From Anaerolineae bacterium (GTDB lineage Bacteria; Chloroflexota; Anaerolineae; Anaerolineales; E44-bin32): 39,287 nucleotides of DNA. This document shows, piece after piece, positions 15,154 through 23,057 of this stretch. The notes under the pieces are model-generated. The model ran no database searches. It was not told the origin of the DNA and saw only the letters and a program-made list of their open reading frames with translations. Positions within the stretch are counted from its first letter, which is position 1. The number at the start of each line of letters is the position of its first letter. Position numbers and translations under genes: made by a program. The stretch lies in NCBI GenBank assembly GCA_011192015.1, contig DUET01000092.1, positions 1-39,287 of the forward strand. The letters are read 5' to 3'.

Positions 15154-16430
15154 ACTTGCTCCTCAGGCTGGATGACTTCGATACCTCCCATCCATGGATG
15201 TAGCACTTCCGGTACGATGACGCTGCCATCCGGCTGCTGATAGTTCTCGAGCACGGCGATCATTGTTCGGGGAAGAGCAAGCCCTGAACCGTTCAGCGTG
15301 TGCATGTGCCTCGGTCGTGCGCCTTTCTCCGGACGATAGCGAGCATTCGCCCTTCGCGCCTGGAAATCGCCGCAATTCGAAAGCGATGAGACCTCCAGCC
15401 ACTCCTCGCAACCCGGCGCCCAAACTTCAATGTCATACGTCTTGCGCGCGCTGAAACTCAGATCGCCAGCACAAAGCTCGAGCACTCGATAATTAAACCC
15501 CAATTGGCGGCAGATCTCCTCGGCATGTTCGAGCATCTGCTCCAAGAGCTGGCTCGAATCCTCAGGCGTGGAGTAGGTGTACATTTCAACCTTGTCGAAT
15601 TGATGCCCGCGCTTGATGCCGCGCACATCGCGACCCGCGGACATCTTCTCGCGGCGGAAGCAGGGCGTATAGGCAGCATACCGCCGCGGCAGGGTTTCGC
15701 CATCCAGGATCTCATCCATATGGAGCCCGGTGAGGGGAACTTCCGCCGTGGGCACCATCCACAGATCTTCTTCGTGATCCTTGTAGAGGTTTTCTCGGAA
15801 CTTAGGAAGCTGCCCGGCTGCAAACACGGTCTGCCCGCGCACGATGAAGGGCGTGTACATCTCCATGTAGCCCTGACGAATGTGCAGGTCCAGCATCCAG
15901 GAGATCAGAGCACGCTGCAGGCGTGCGCCGGCTCCCTTGAGCACATAGAAGCGCGATCCCGTGATCCTGACGCCCCGCTCGAAATCCAGAATGCCCAACG
16001 CCGGCCCTAGATCCCAGTGAGGCTGTGGCTCGAAGTCGAATTGCTTGGGCTCACCGACAGTGCGTACAAGCACGTTGGCGCTCTCATCGGGCCCATCCGG
16101 AACGCTGGGATCGGGCAGATTGGGAATCTCGACAGCCAGATCGTTCAGCGCTTGCTCGATGTCCCGCACCTGAGCATCGATGCCGTCAATGCGTTCACCG
16201 AGCTGGCGCATGGCTTCGATCTTCTGCTCCCGCTCTTCAGCCTGCTTCATCTTGCCGATTGCCTTCGAGGTCTGATTGCGCTCAGCCTTGAGGTTCTCCA
16301 CTTCGGTGAGCAGCTTGCGCCGCTCGGCGTCGAGTGCGAGCAAACGATCGATGGGCGCTTCGATGCCGCGACGAGAAAGGCCGGCTTTGACCTCATCAGG
16401 TTTGTTGCGGATCCATTCCATATCGAGCAT
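15150..16430 (-). CDS. serS: Seryl-tRNA synthetase
   Basis: A 426-residue class II synthetase that charges tRNA-Ser with serine in the cytoplasm. The N-terminal coiled-coil tRNA-binding arm (about residues 30-105) is rich in Lys and Glu. The catalytic core shows motif 1, motif 2 ([20 protein letters not shown]) and motif 3 ([19 protein letters not shown]). The ATG at 16430 follows GGAGG by 6-7 bases and gives the normal start [15 protein letters not shown]. An open frame reaching back to 16496 runs through the T-box hairpin and is not coding. Expression is predicted to respond to uncharged tRNA-Ser. Confidence 0.97.
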   Translation of the reverse strand: MLDMEWIRNKPDEVKAGLSRRGIEAPIDRLLALDAERRKLLTEVENLKAERNQTSKAIGKMKQAEEREQKIEAMRQLGERIDGIDAQVRDIEQALNDLAVEIPNLPDPSVPDGPDESANVLVRTVGEPKQFDFEPQPHWDLGPALGILDFERGVRITGSRFYVLKGAGARLQRALISWMLDLHIRQGYMEMYTPFIVRGQTVFAAGQLPKFRENLYKDHEEDLWMVPTAEVPLTGLHMDEILDGETLPRRYAAYTPCFRREKMSAGRDVRGIKRGHQFDKVEMYTYSTPEDSSQLLEQMLEHAEEICRQLGFNYRVLELCAGDLSFSARKTYDIEVWAPGCEEWLEVSSLSNCGDFQARRANARYRPEKGARPRHMHTLNGSGLALPRTMIAVLENYQQPDGSVIVPEVLHPWMGGIEVIQPEEQV

Positions 16431-16441
16431 TGTGCACCTCC

Positions 16442-16727
16442 TGACGGTAAACGGCGCCCCTTCGTCAGCAGGACGAAGGGGCGCTCGTGGTGCCACCTGC
16501 CTTTACCGCCGAAGCGGCCTCATGCACGCGCTATCGGGCGTACCCGGCATCCCTTACGACGGCATGTCCGTCCCTGCGGGAGCAACGTGAACCATTGAGG
16601 GTTCGAGCGGAGGGGATGCGCCTTGTGTCTTCACCGCATTCCAGCAGGTTGCGGCTCTCTGGAGAAGACCGCTCGTGGCGCGCGTCTCCGCGCTCGTTCT
16701 GTGGGCAACCAAGGGCCCTGGATTGTG
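16442..16727 (-). promoter_or_regulatory. T-box leader (tRNA-Ser-sensing riboswitch) of serS
   Basis: The leader runs from the predicted transcription start near 16727 to the serS ribosome binding site. The conserved T-box sequence GGTGGCACC lies at 16489-16497 (minus strand). Its acceptor-pairing bases UGGC (16492-16495) match a tRNA ending GCCA, and bacterial tRNA-Ser has G as discriminator base. A terminator hairpin with a 13-bp stem (16454-16466 with 16472-16484) follows at once. Upstream, pairable arms near 16690 and 16611 can form the base of Stem I. A UCC serine triplet at 16614-16616, in the 3' side of an internal loop, may be the specifier; this is less certain than the rest. Binding of uncharged tRNA-Ser would favour the antiterminator. 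Confidence 0.87.
16454..16484 (-). terminator. T-box regulatory terminator hairpin
   Basis: A perfect 13-bp GC-rich stem with a 5-base loop between the T-box sequence and the serS ribosome binding site. The U-tract is short (CGUUUACC). Confidence 0.8.
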
Positions 16728-16733
16728 CACCTG

Positions 16734-16761
16734 ATTGTAGCTGCAAGTCTGAGTCTGTCAA
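16734..16761 (-). promoter_or_regulatory. Promoter of the serS T-box transcript
   Basis: A perfect TTGACA (16756-16761), a 16-base spacer and TACAAT (16734-16739) on the minus strand. It is one of the best promoters in the window. Confidence 0.8.
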
Positions 16762-16805
16762 GACCGGCTCTGCAGCGCTGGACACACAGACGATGTAGAA
16801 CCACA

Positions 16806-16828
16806 GGGGCTGCCATGGAGGCAGCCCC
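16806..16828 (-). terminator. Hairpin terminator after the small membrane gene
   Basis: A perfect 9-bp stem (16806-16814 with 16820-16828) with a 5-base loop, 36 bases after the stop codon of the gene at 16865. It separates that unit from the serS promoter. Confidence 0.6.
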
Positions 16829-16864
16829 AAGTCTTTGATCGGAACATGGATCGTACACGCATGC

Positions 16865-17263
16865 CTAAGCGACCATGGCTAGGAACCGTTCCTTCAAGGG
16901 TAGTTGCAGTACAACCAGCACGAGCAGATCGAACACGGCGCCTGCCCAAGCTCCCGGTGGAACCGCTCTCCACCATGGCAGGATCACCAGAAGCGATATC
17001 CCTGCGGAGATCATCGCCAGTATGGGCCACCAATCTTTCCCGATCAGGAAGCCTATCCCTGAGCCTACGATGCCTGCCCCTGCTATCAGCCAAAGCAATC
17101 CGAAGATTTTTCCCACAGGCGTTTGCAGCGTTACACTCGAAGAGAACAGCCAGGGTCGCTCAGGAAAGCCGAACGATCCGCCACTCCACGAAGCAAGAAA
17201 GCCCGATAGATGCGCCAGCCCGTGCATGATCCAGGGGAAGGCGACAAGAAATCGTGTCATCAT
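16865..17263 (-). CDS. Small membrane protein downstream of TetR
   Basis: A 132-residue membrane protein with about four hydrophobic helices. The first helix contains FPWIMHGLAHLSGF, and a conserved-looking KIFGLLWLIAGAGIVGSGIGFL opens the second. I do not recognise a named family. The start at 17263 follows CGGAGG by 6 bases; an in-frame ATG at 17281 lies on the other side of that site. It begins 84 bases behind the tetR stop on the same strand, with no promoter that I can see between them. It is therefore probably controlled by that repressor. A hairpin terminator follows. Confidence 0.75.
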   Translation of the reverse strand: MMTRFLVAFPWIMHGLAHLSGFLASWSGGSFGFPERPWLFSSSVTLQTPVGKIFGLLWLIAGAGIVGSGIGFLIGKDWWPILAMISAGISLLVILPWWRAVPPGAWAGAVFDLLVLVVLQLPLKERFLAMVA

Positions 17264-17347
17264 GAGTTTCCTCCGTTGCATCGTTTCTCCCGAGCCTGCA
17301 GACTCTGGAGATGGTTCGTGATTGCCCGCGCGCTGCTTACCGCTCGA

Positions 17348-17959
17348 TTATGTTGCACTCACACCCAACATTCGCAAGGCCGCCTGCTGGAGAACATCCG
17401 CCGGCAGCGTCTGCCAATCCTGGGCATAGGTGATCATCAATCCATTGAACAGACTGAAATACAGCATCACCAGCATGTTGGGATCGACATCCGTTACCAA
17501 TCCTTCAGAGCGTGCCTGCGCAAACACTCGGATCAAATTGGTATGGTAACGCCTGCCAAGATCGCTCATGTCGAATCCCAATTCGAGCATGAAGCCAGGA
17601 CCACCATGAGCCATGAGCGACATCAGGATGCGATTGAAATCACCTTGTTCATCGTAGAGCGACCAAGTGCGGGTCAGGAGGTCGTTCAGTTTCTCCAAGC
17701 CACCGCCTTCGGCCTCGGCCACCTCTTGGGTCATCTGCTCCAGAGCCTGAAAGCCTTGTGCCAGCACTGCCTGAAGCAGCTCCTCCTTGCTGCGGAAGTA
17801 CCAATACACATTCCCCTGGCTCATCTCCGCCCTTTGCGCGATGTCGGAAACTTTGCATTTGAAGTATCCACGTTCAGCGAAAAGCTGTCGCGCCGCCCTG
17901 ATGATCCGTTCCCGGCTTTGTGCGCGCATCTGCTCGCTCAGCTCCTTGCTGCGGGGCAT
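17348..17959 (-). CDS. TetR-family transcriptional regulator
   Basis: A 203-residue TetR/AcrR-type repressor. The N-terminal helix-turn-helix domain spans about residues 15-65 and has the full family pattern RIIRAARQLFAERGY, VSDIAQRAEMSQGNVYWYF and SKEELLQAVL. The rest is the helical ligand-binding and dimer domain, whose inducer cannot be predicted. GGAGG precedes the ATG. The promoter contains a near-perfect 22-bp palindrome, so it very likely represses itself and the small membrane protein gene behind it. Confidence 0.95.
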   Translation of the reverse strand: MPRSKELSEQMRAQSRERIIRAARQLFAERGYFKCKVSDIAQRAEMSQGNVYWYFRSKEELLQAVLAQGFQALEQMTQEVAEAEGGGLEKLNDLLTRTWSLYDEQGDFNRILMSLMAHGGPGFMLELGFDMSDLGRRYHTNLIRVFAQARSEGLVTDVDPNMLVMLYFSLFNGLMITYAQDWQTLPADVLQQAALRMLGVSAT

Positions 17960-18000
17960 GTGTGATCCTCCTATTCGCTGACTCTGGATTCAGTGAATAT

Positions 18001-18029
18001 ATTTTATCATTGACTGAATATTAAGTCAA
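18001..18029 (-). promoter_or_regulatory. tetR promoter
   Basis: TTGACT (18024-18029), 17-base spacer and TAAAAT (18001-18006) on the minus strand, about 40 bases before the tetR ATG. The -35 and most of the spacer lie inside a palindrome. Confidence 0.8.
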
Positions 18030-18030
18030 T
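18009..18030. promoter_or_regulatory. Putative TetR operator (22-bp palindrome)
   Basis: ATTGACT (18009-18015) and AGTCAAT (18024-18030) flank an inner AATATT, so 20 of 22 positions are symmetric. It covers the tetR -35 element and spacer. A further TGAATAT copy lies at 17994-18000, exactly 21 bases from the one at 18015-18021. Confidence 0.75.
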
Positions 18031-18174
18031 ATAGAGATTCATGCCGCCCATCCTTTGCCTATGATCGGATCCGGAAAGCATATTTCAACTACGGGGACAA
18101 ACTGGAGACTCGCCATGTAGCTAATTCACAACGGCGACGCATTCAGAATTTTCCCAATATAGGATTTCCACATG

Positions 18175-18202
18175 AAAAGGGCTGCCGTGGTGGGCAGCCC
18201 TT
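18175..18202 (-). terminator. nifJ terminator
   Basis: A perfect 10-bp stem (18177-18186 with 18193-18202) followed on the minus strand by TTTT, 31 bases after the nifJ stop. Confidence 0.85.
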
Positions 18203-18233
18203 CTGCGCTCTGCTTGAAGATCGTCTAGGGGAG

Positions 18234-21200
18234 CTAGATGTCCAAATTCGCCATCTGTTCGTAGAACTTCCAACGCGTGATCACGTCCTGACGCAGGGCT
18301 TCGAGCAGCCTATCGGCCCGCTTGGGATCGGCGATCCGCAAGGCCCGGAAACGATTTTGATTGGAGACGAAGGCTTCCAGGTCCTTGGTGGGCGGCTTGG
18401 AATCCAGGATGAGCGGATTCTTGCCCTCTTCAGCAAGCACTGGGTTATACCGATAAAGCGGCCAGAAACCGCTCTCCACACCGTCCTTGTGCAGATCGAT
18501 GGCCCGTTCCATGTCGATGCCATGAGCGATGCAGTGGCTGTAGGCGATGATCAGGGCGGGGCCGTCGTAGGCTTCGGCCTCCTGGAAAGCCCGCACCAGC
18601 TGGGTCATGTTGGCGCCATAGGCCACCTGGGCCACATAGATGTTGCCGTAGGTCATGGTGATGCTGCCCAGGTCCTTCTTGGGCATGTCCTTGCCGGCCG
18701 CGGCGAACTTGGCGATGGCGCCGCGCGGCGTGGCCTTGGATGCCTGACCACCGGTGTTGGAGTAGACCCCGGTATCCAGGAGCAGCACCCTGACTCGACG
18801 ACCAGAGGCGAGCACGTGATCCAGACCGCCATAACCGATGTCGTAACCCCAGCCGTCTCCGCCGATGATCCACACCGATTTCGGCGCCAGGTAGTCAGCG
18901 ACGCTCAAGAGATGCTTGGCTTGCGGATCCTTCTTCCCCTCCAACAGCTTCTTGAGTTCGTCCACTCGTGTTCGCTGCTGCTCAGCTCCATCCTGGTCGC
19001 TTACATCGGCGTCCTTGATGGCAGCCATGAGATCGGCAGCCTTTGCCCCTAGATCCACCCTGTCGAGCAGCTCGCGGGCGTATGTGCCGAGACGATCCAT
19101 GGTCAGACGCATGCCCATGCCGAACTCGGCATTATCTTCGAAAAGCGAGTTCGACCAAGCTGGTCCGCGCCCATCGTACCGGGGTGCATAGGGCGTGGTG
19201 GGCAGATTGCCTCCGAAGATCGAGGAACAACCGGTGGCATTGGCGATGATCATCTGCTGACCGAAGAGTTGGGTGAGCAGCTTGATGTAGGGGGTCTCAC
19301 CGCAACCCTCGCAGGCGCCGGAGAATTCGAACATCGTGGGCAGGAACTGCGAGCCCTTGGTGCTGAAGCGATTGAAGAGGGTGGGATCGGGATCCGGAAT
19401 GTTCAGGAAGTAATCCCAATTTAATTCTTCCTGCTCGCGGATCGGGGGTTGAGCTTGCATGCTGATCGCTTTGCGGTCGGTCTTGTTGCCCTGATCGTCC
19501 TTGGCATAGGCCGGGCAGGCGTAAACGCAAGCGCCGCAACCCGTGCAGTCCTCCGGAGCGATCTGCAAGGTGTACTTCATGCTTTTGAAGTCCTTGCCGC
19601 GCGCATCCACCGACTTGAAGCTCTCAGGAGCGCCGTCGAGATGGGAGGGTTCATACACCTTGGCTCGGATGGTGGCATGCGGGCAGACAAAGGCGCATTG
19701 GTTACACTGGATGCACACATCGGGATCCCAGACGGGGATCTCCAACGCGATGTTGCGCTTCTCATACTTCGTGGTCCCGGTGGGGTAGGTTCCATCTTCA
19801 GGCATGGCGGAGACAGGCAGATCATCTCCCTGCCAGGCGATCATCTTGCCCGTGACGTTCTGGACAAACTCGGGAGCGTCTTCCGGAACCGGAAGCTGCA
19901 TCTCGATCTCGCTGGTGGCCTTCTTGGGCAGCGGGATCTCGTGGATATGTTCGCGGGCGATGTTGGCGGCCTTGATGTTCATGTCCACCACCTTCTTGCC
20001 TTTGAAACCGAACGTATCCTCGACTGCCAATTCCATCATTTCGAGCGCCTGTTCCTGAGGCAGCACGCCCGAGATGGTGAAGTAGGCGGATTGCATGATG
20101 ATGTTGATGCGTCCACCCAGGCCGATCTTCTCGGCCAGGGGATAGGCGTCGATCACATAGAGCTTGGCCTGCTTGTCGATCAATCCCTGCTGCACGATGC
20201 GAGGCAGTTGATCCCACGTCTCATCGATGGGGAAGGGCGTGTTCAACAAGAAGGTTCCGCCGCGCTTCAGGTGACGCAGGACGTCATAGCGCTCCAGGAA
20301 CTGGAACGCATGGCAGGCCACGAACTCAGCCTTATCGAGCAGATAGGTGCTGTGGATGGGACTGGGGCTGAAGCGAAGGTGGGAAATGGTCCTCGATCCC
20401 GAACGCTTCGAATCGTAGACGAAGAAACCCTGGGCATGATAGTCGGTGGCCTTACCGATGATCTTGATCGAATTCTTGTTGGCTCCGACGGTTCCATCGC
20501 CTCCCAATCCGAAGAACATGGCTCGATGGACGCCTTCTCGTTCGGATGAAAAATCATCGTCCCAAGGCAGGTTGGTGTCGGTGACGTCGTCGATGATGCC
20601 AACCGTGAAATGATTCTTGGGCTCTTTGGCGGCCACATTGTCGAAGACCGATTTGGCCATCCCGGCATTGAATTCCTTGGATCCGAGACCGTAGCGCCCT
20701 CCATAAACGGTGGGCATATCCGCGGCTTTGATAATACCGCTGGCCACGGCTTCGGCGACGGCGGTTTGGATGTCCACATACAGCGGCTCGCCCAGCGCGC
20801 CGGGTTCTTTGGTTCGATCCAATGCGGTGATCGTTCGCACCTGCTTGGGAAGCTGATCGATGAAGGCCGCGCCGTCAAAGGGACGATACAGCCTCACTTT
20901 GATCAACCCCACCTTCTCACCTTTCTCGGCGAGGTAGTCCACGACTTCGTGCATGGTTTCTGCGGCCGATCCCATCATCACGACCACATGCTCGGCGTCC
21001 GGGGCGCCTTCATAGTCGAACAAGTGGTATTGACGTCCCGTGATCTTGGCGAATCGGTCCATCGCATTTTGCACGATGGCTGGTGTCTTGAGATAATAGG
21101 GATTGACGGTCTCTCGACCTTGGAAGAAGACATCCGGGTTCTGTGCCGTCCCCCGAATGGAGGGCCGATCGGGAGAGAGACCCCGTCTTCGGTGCGCCAG

Positions 21201-21815
21201 CACCCATTCGTCATCGATCATGGCGCGCATGTCGTCATGCGACAGTTCTTCGACTTTGTGAATCTCGTGGGAGGTGCGGAAACCATCAAAGAAATGCACG
21301 AAGGGCACGCGCGCTTCCAGCGCCGCGGCTTGCGCGATGAGTGCATTGTCCATCACTTCTTGGACGCTGTTCGAAGCCAACAAACCCCAACCCGTAGAGC
21401 GAGCAGCCATCACATCGCTGTGATCGGCGAAGATCGAGAGCGCCTGTGCAGCAACCGAGCGCGCCGCTACGTGGAAGACGGCTGGGGTAAGCTCCCCAGC
21501 GATTTTGAACATGTTCGGAAGCATCAGCAGCAAGCCCTGGGAGGCCGTGAACGTGGTCGTCAAGGCTCCCGTAGTGAGTGCGCCGTGCACAGCACCGGCT
21601 GCCCCACCCTCGGACTGCATTTCCGTTACATTAGGAACGGTACCCCAGATGTTCTTCTCGCCGCGTGAAGCTTTCTCGTCTGCGATCTCGCCCATCGGCG
21701 AGGAGGGAGTGATGGGGTAGATGGCAATTACGTCATTGATAGCGTATGCTACATGCGCCGCTGCCGCGTTGCCATCGATGGTTACCAGACGGCGCCCGTT
21801 TTGCTTCTGCGTCAT
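18234..21815 (-). CDS. nifJ: Pyruvate:ferredoxin (flavodoxin) oxidoreductase
   Basis: A 1193-residue single-chain PFOR, the normal length. It converts pyruvate and CoA to acetyl-CoA, CO2 and reduced ferredoxin or flavodoxin, reversibly, in the cytoplasm of anaerobes. The domains are in the usual order. The N-terminal pyrimidine-binding domain has AYPITPSSPMGE-like sequence (IYPITPSSPMGE). Two 4Fe-4S motifs follow: CIQCNQCAFVCP (about residue 703) and CTGCGACVYACP (about residue 763). The thiamine diphosphate domain opens with the cluster-binding CEGCGETPY (about 835), then GGDGWGYDIGYGG and YSNTGGQASKATP. AAGGAG precedes the ATG at 21815; earlier in-frame starts are rejected. It is divergent from a DHOD-like gene, a partnership seen elsewhere. 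Confidence 0.97.
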   Translation of the reverse strand: MTQKQNGRRLVTIDGNAAAAHVAYAINDVIAIYPITPSSPMGEIADEKASRGEKNIWGTVPNVTEMQSEGGAAGAVHGALTTGALTTTFTASQGLLLMLPNMFKIAGELTPAVFHVAARSVAAQALSIFADHSDVMAARSTGWGLLASNSVQEVMDNALIAQAAALEARVPFVHFFDGFRTSHEIHKVEELSHDDMRAMIDDEWVLAHRRRGLSPDRPSIRGTAQNPDVFFQGRETVNPYYLKTPAIVQNAMDRFAKITGRQYHLFDYEGAPDAEHVVVMMGSAAETMHEVVDYLAEKGEKVGLIKVRLYRPFDGAAFIDQLPKQVRTITALDRTKEPGALGEPLYVDIQTAVAEAVASGIIKAADMPTVYGGRYGLGSKEFNAGMAKSVFDNVAAKEPKNHFTVGIIDDVTDTNLPWDDDFSSEREGVHRAMFFGLGGDGTVGANKNSIKIIGKATDYHAQGFFVYDSKRSGSRTISHLRFSPSPIHSTYLLDKAEFVACHAFQFLERYDVLRHLKRGGTFLLNTPFPIDETWDQLPRIVQQGLIDKQAKLYVIDAYPLAEKIGLGGRINIIMQSAYFTISGVLPQEQALEMMELAVEDTFGFKGKKVVDMNIKAANIAREHIHEIPLPKKATSEIEMQLPVPEDAPEFVQNVTGKMIAWQGDDLPVSAMPEDGTYPTGTTKYEKRNIALEIPVWDPDVCIQCNQCAFVCPHATIRAKVYEPSHLDGAPESFKSVDARGKDFKSMKYTLQIAPEDCTGCGACVYACPAYAKDDQGNKTDRKAISMQAQPPIREQEELNWDYFLNIPDPDPTLFNRFSTKGSQFLPTMFEFSGACEGCGETPYIKLLTQLFGQQMIIANATGCSSIFGGNLPTTPYAPRYDGRGPAWSNSLFEDNAEFGMGMRLTMDRLGTYARELLDRVDLGAKAADLMAAIKDADVSDQDGAEQQRTRVDELKKLLEGKKDPQAKHLLSVADYLAPKSVWIIGGDGWGYDIGYGGLDHVLASGRRVRVLLLDTGVYSNTGGQASKATPRGAIAKFAAAGKDMPKKDLGSITMTYGNIYVAQVAYGANMTQLVRAFQEAEAYDGPALIIAYSHCIAHGIDMERAIDLHKDGVESGFWPLYRYNPVLAEEGKNPLILDSKPPTKDLEAFVSNQNRFRALRIADPKRADRLLEALRQDVITRWKFYEQMANLDI

Positions 21816-21950
21816 GAATGACTCCTTTGAGGATGATTTCAGGATTAAAACCGAAGCCATCCCCCAATGCGATCGATATGCTCCTACCAGTCTATGACTG
21901 ACAAGGGAGCCTTGCCAGTGCTTAAGGACATTTCCAGGCCCAGGACGCAT

Positions 21951-21972
21951 GTCACCTTTCGAAAAAAGTGAC
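21951..21972. promoter_or_regulatory. Inverted repeat in the nifJ/DHOD-like divergent region
   Basis: GTCAC (21951-21955) and GTGAC (21968-21972) flank a core containing TTTCGAAA, itself a palindrome. It is a candidate operator between the two divergent genes; no known regulator's consensus is matched closely. Confidence 0.4.
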
Positions 21973-21999
21973 GCGCGAGATCATGATGCTAACATGTTA
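21968..21999 (+). promoter_or_regulatory. Possible promoter of the DHOD-like gene, with palindrome
   Basis: GTGACG (21968-21973), 16-base spacer and TAACAT (21990-21995), about 27 bases before the GTG start. The -10 lies inside a perfect 10-bp palindrome, TAACATGTTA (21990-21999). Confidence 0.4.
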
Positions 22000-22022
22000 C
22001 CATCAGCCAAGGAGGATCAAAC

Positions 22023-23006
22023 GTGGAGTTGAAAACAAACTACATGGGGATCGAGATTGCAAACCCTCTCGTCATCGCGGCAAGTTCCATTTCGAGTATG
22101 ATCGACCGAATCGTGCTTGCGGAAAAGACAGGAGCCGGCGCCCTGGTCATCCGCTCCCTGTTCGAGGAACAGATTCAGTTTGATGCCCTGCGTTTCGAGG
22201 AAGCGCTTTCTGTAGGTTCGGACCGCTTCCCTGAATCACTCACCTACCTGCCAGAGATTCAGCATGCCGGAGCCAGCGATCATTTGTACTGGATCGAAAA
22301 AAGCCGCAAGGCGGTCAAGATGCCTCTCATCGCCAGTTTGAATGCCGCCAGTCCGGGTGCGTGGACGAAGTACGCCCATCAATTGGAAAGTACGGGTGTC
22401 GATGGATTGGAGCTCAATGTCTATGCGGTTCCCACCGATCCCACGATGACTGGTAAGCAGATCGAGGATCAGTTGTTTGAGATCGTCGAAGCCGTTGTTG
22501 GTGAGGTAAAAATCCCGGTAGCTGTCAAGCTCAGCCCCTTCTACTCCTCCATACCCAACGTGGCTGCCGAACTCTCCAAGCGCAAGGTATCCGCATTGGT
22601 GCTCTTCAATCGCTTCCTCCAGCCAGACATCGACCCTCAGCAACAATCATTACGCAGCAAGATGCCGATGAGCAAGCCACACGAGATCAAGCTCCCACTA
22701 CGCTGGACCGCGCTCCTCTACGGACGCGTTGCGTGTGATTTGGTTCTGAACACCGGCGTGCATTCAGGGTTGGACATCGCCAAGTCGATCCTCGCTGGAG
22801 CCACCGCCGTACAAAGCGCATCAGCGTTGTTGAAAAACGGGATCCCGCATCTGTCCACCATGCTGCAGGAACTGGACGCGTGGATGGAAGAGCATGGATA
22901 TGCACGCTTGGCTGATTTCCGCGGCAAGCTCAGTCAAAAGGAAATCAAGGATCCTTTTGCTTTCGAACGCGCGCAATACATCACTCTTCTGGCCAGTCAG
23001 AAGTAA
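22023..23006 (+). CDS. Dihydroorotate dehydrogenase-like flavoprotein
   Basis: A 327-residue FMN-dependent beta/alpha-barrel protein of the dihydroorotate dehydrogenase family, but of the divergent group often found beside nifJ rather than in pyrimidine operons. The opening ELKTNYMGIEIANPLVIAAS and the VKLSPFYSSI, LVLFNRFLQPDID and GVHSGLDIAKSILAGATAVQ blocks are visible. The last of these is the FMN phosphate-binding region. Its substrate is unknown; by analogy with similar proteins it may take electrons from or give them to ferredoxin. The GTG start follows AAGGAGG by 7 bases. It is divergent from nifJ and converges with galE. Confidence 0.85.
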   Translation: MELKTNYMGIEIANPLVIAASSISSMIDRIVLAEKTGAGALVIRSLFEEQIQFDALRFEEALSVGSDRFPESLTYLPEIQHAGASDHLYWIEKSRKAVKMPLIASLNAASPGAWTKYAHQLESTGVDGLELNVYAVPTDPTMTGKQIEDQLFEIVEAVVGEVKIPVAVKLSPFYSSIPNVAAELSKRKVSALVLFNRFLQPDIDPQQQSLRSKMPMSKPHEIKLPLRWTALLYGRVACDLVLNTGVHSGLDIAKSILAGATAVQSASALLKNGIPHLSTMLQELDAWMEEHGYARLADFRGKLSQKEIKDPFAFERAQYITLLASQK

Positions 23007-23057
23007 ATTGGGGTCGGGATCGGCAGGTTGATGCAGGTGGAGAGAGTTCGATCCTGC

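Noticed and set aside
16431-16496. Upstream extension of serS
   Set aside because: It lies inside the T-box terminator hairpin; the ATG at 16430 has a Shine-Dalgarno and the normal N-terminus.
19449-20549. Long open frame on the plus strand opposite nifJ
   Set aside because: It is antisense to well-conserved PFOR sequence and its composition is that of a reverse-strand shadow in a GC-rich gene.
20610-21668. Second long plus-strand frame opposite nifJ
   Set aside because: Same reason; no domain and no ribosome binding site.
21990-21999. TAACATGTTA as an attachment site or part of a mobile element
   Set aside because: There are no flanking repeats, integrase or transposase; its place in a promoter makes an operator far more likely.
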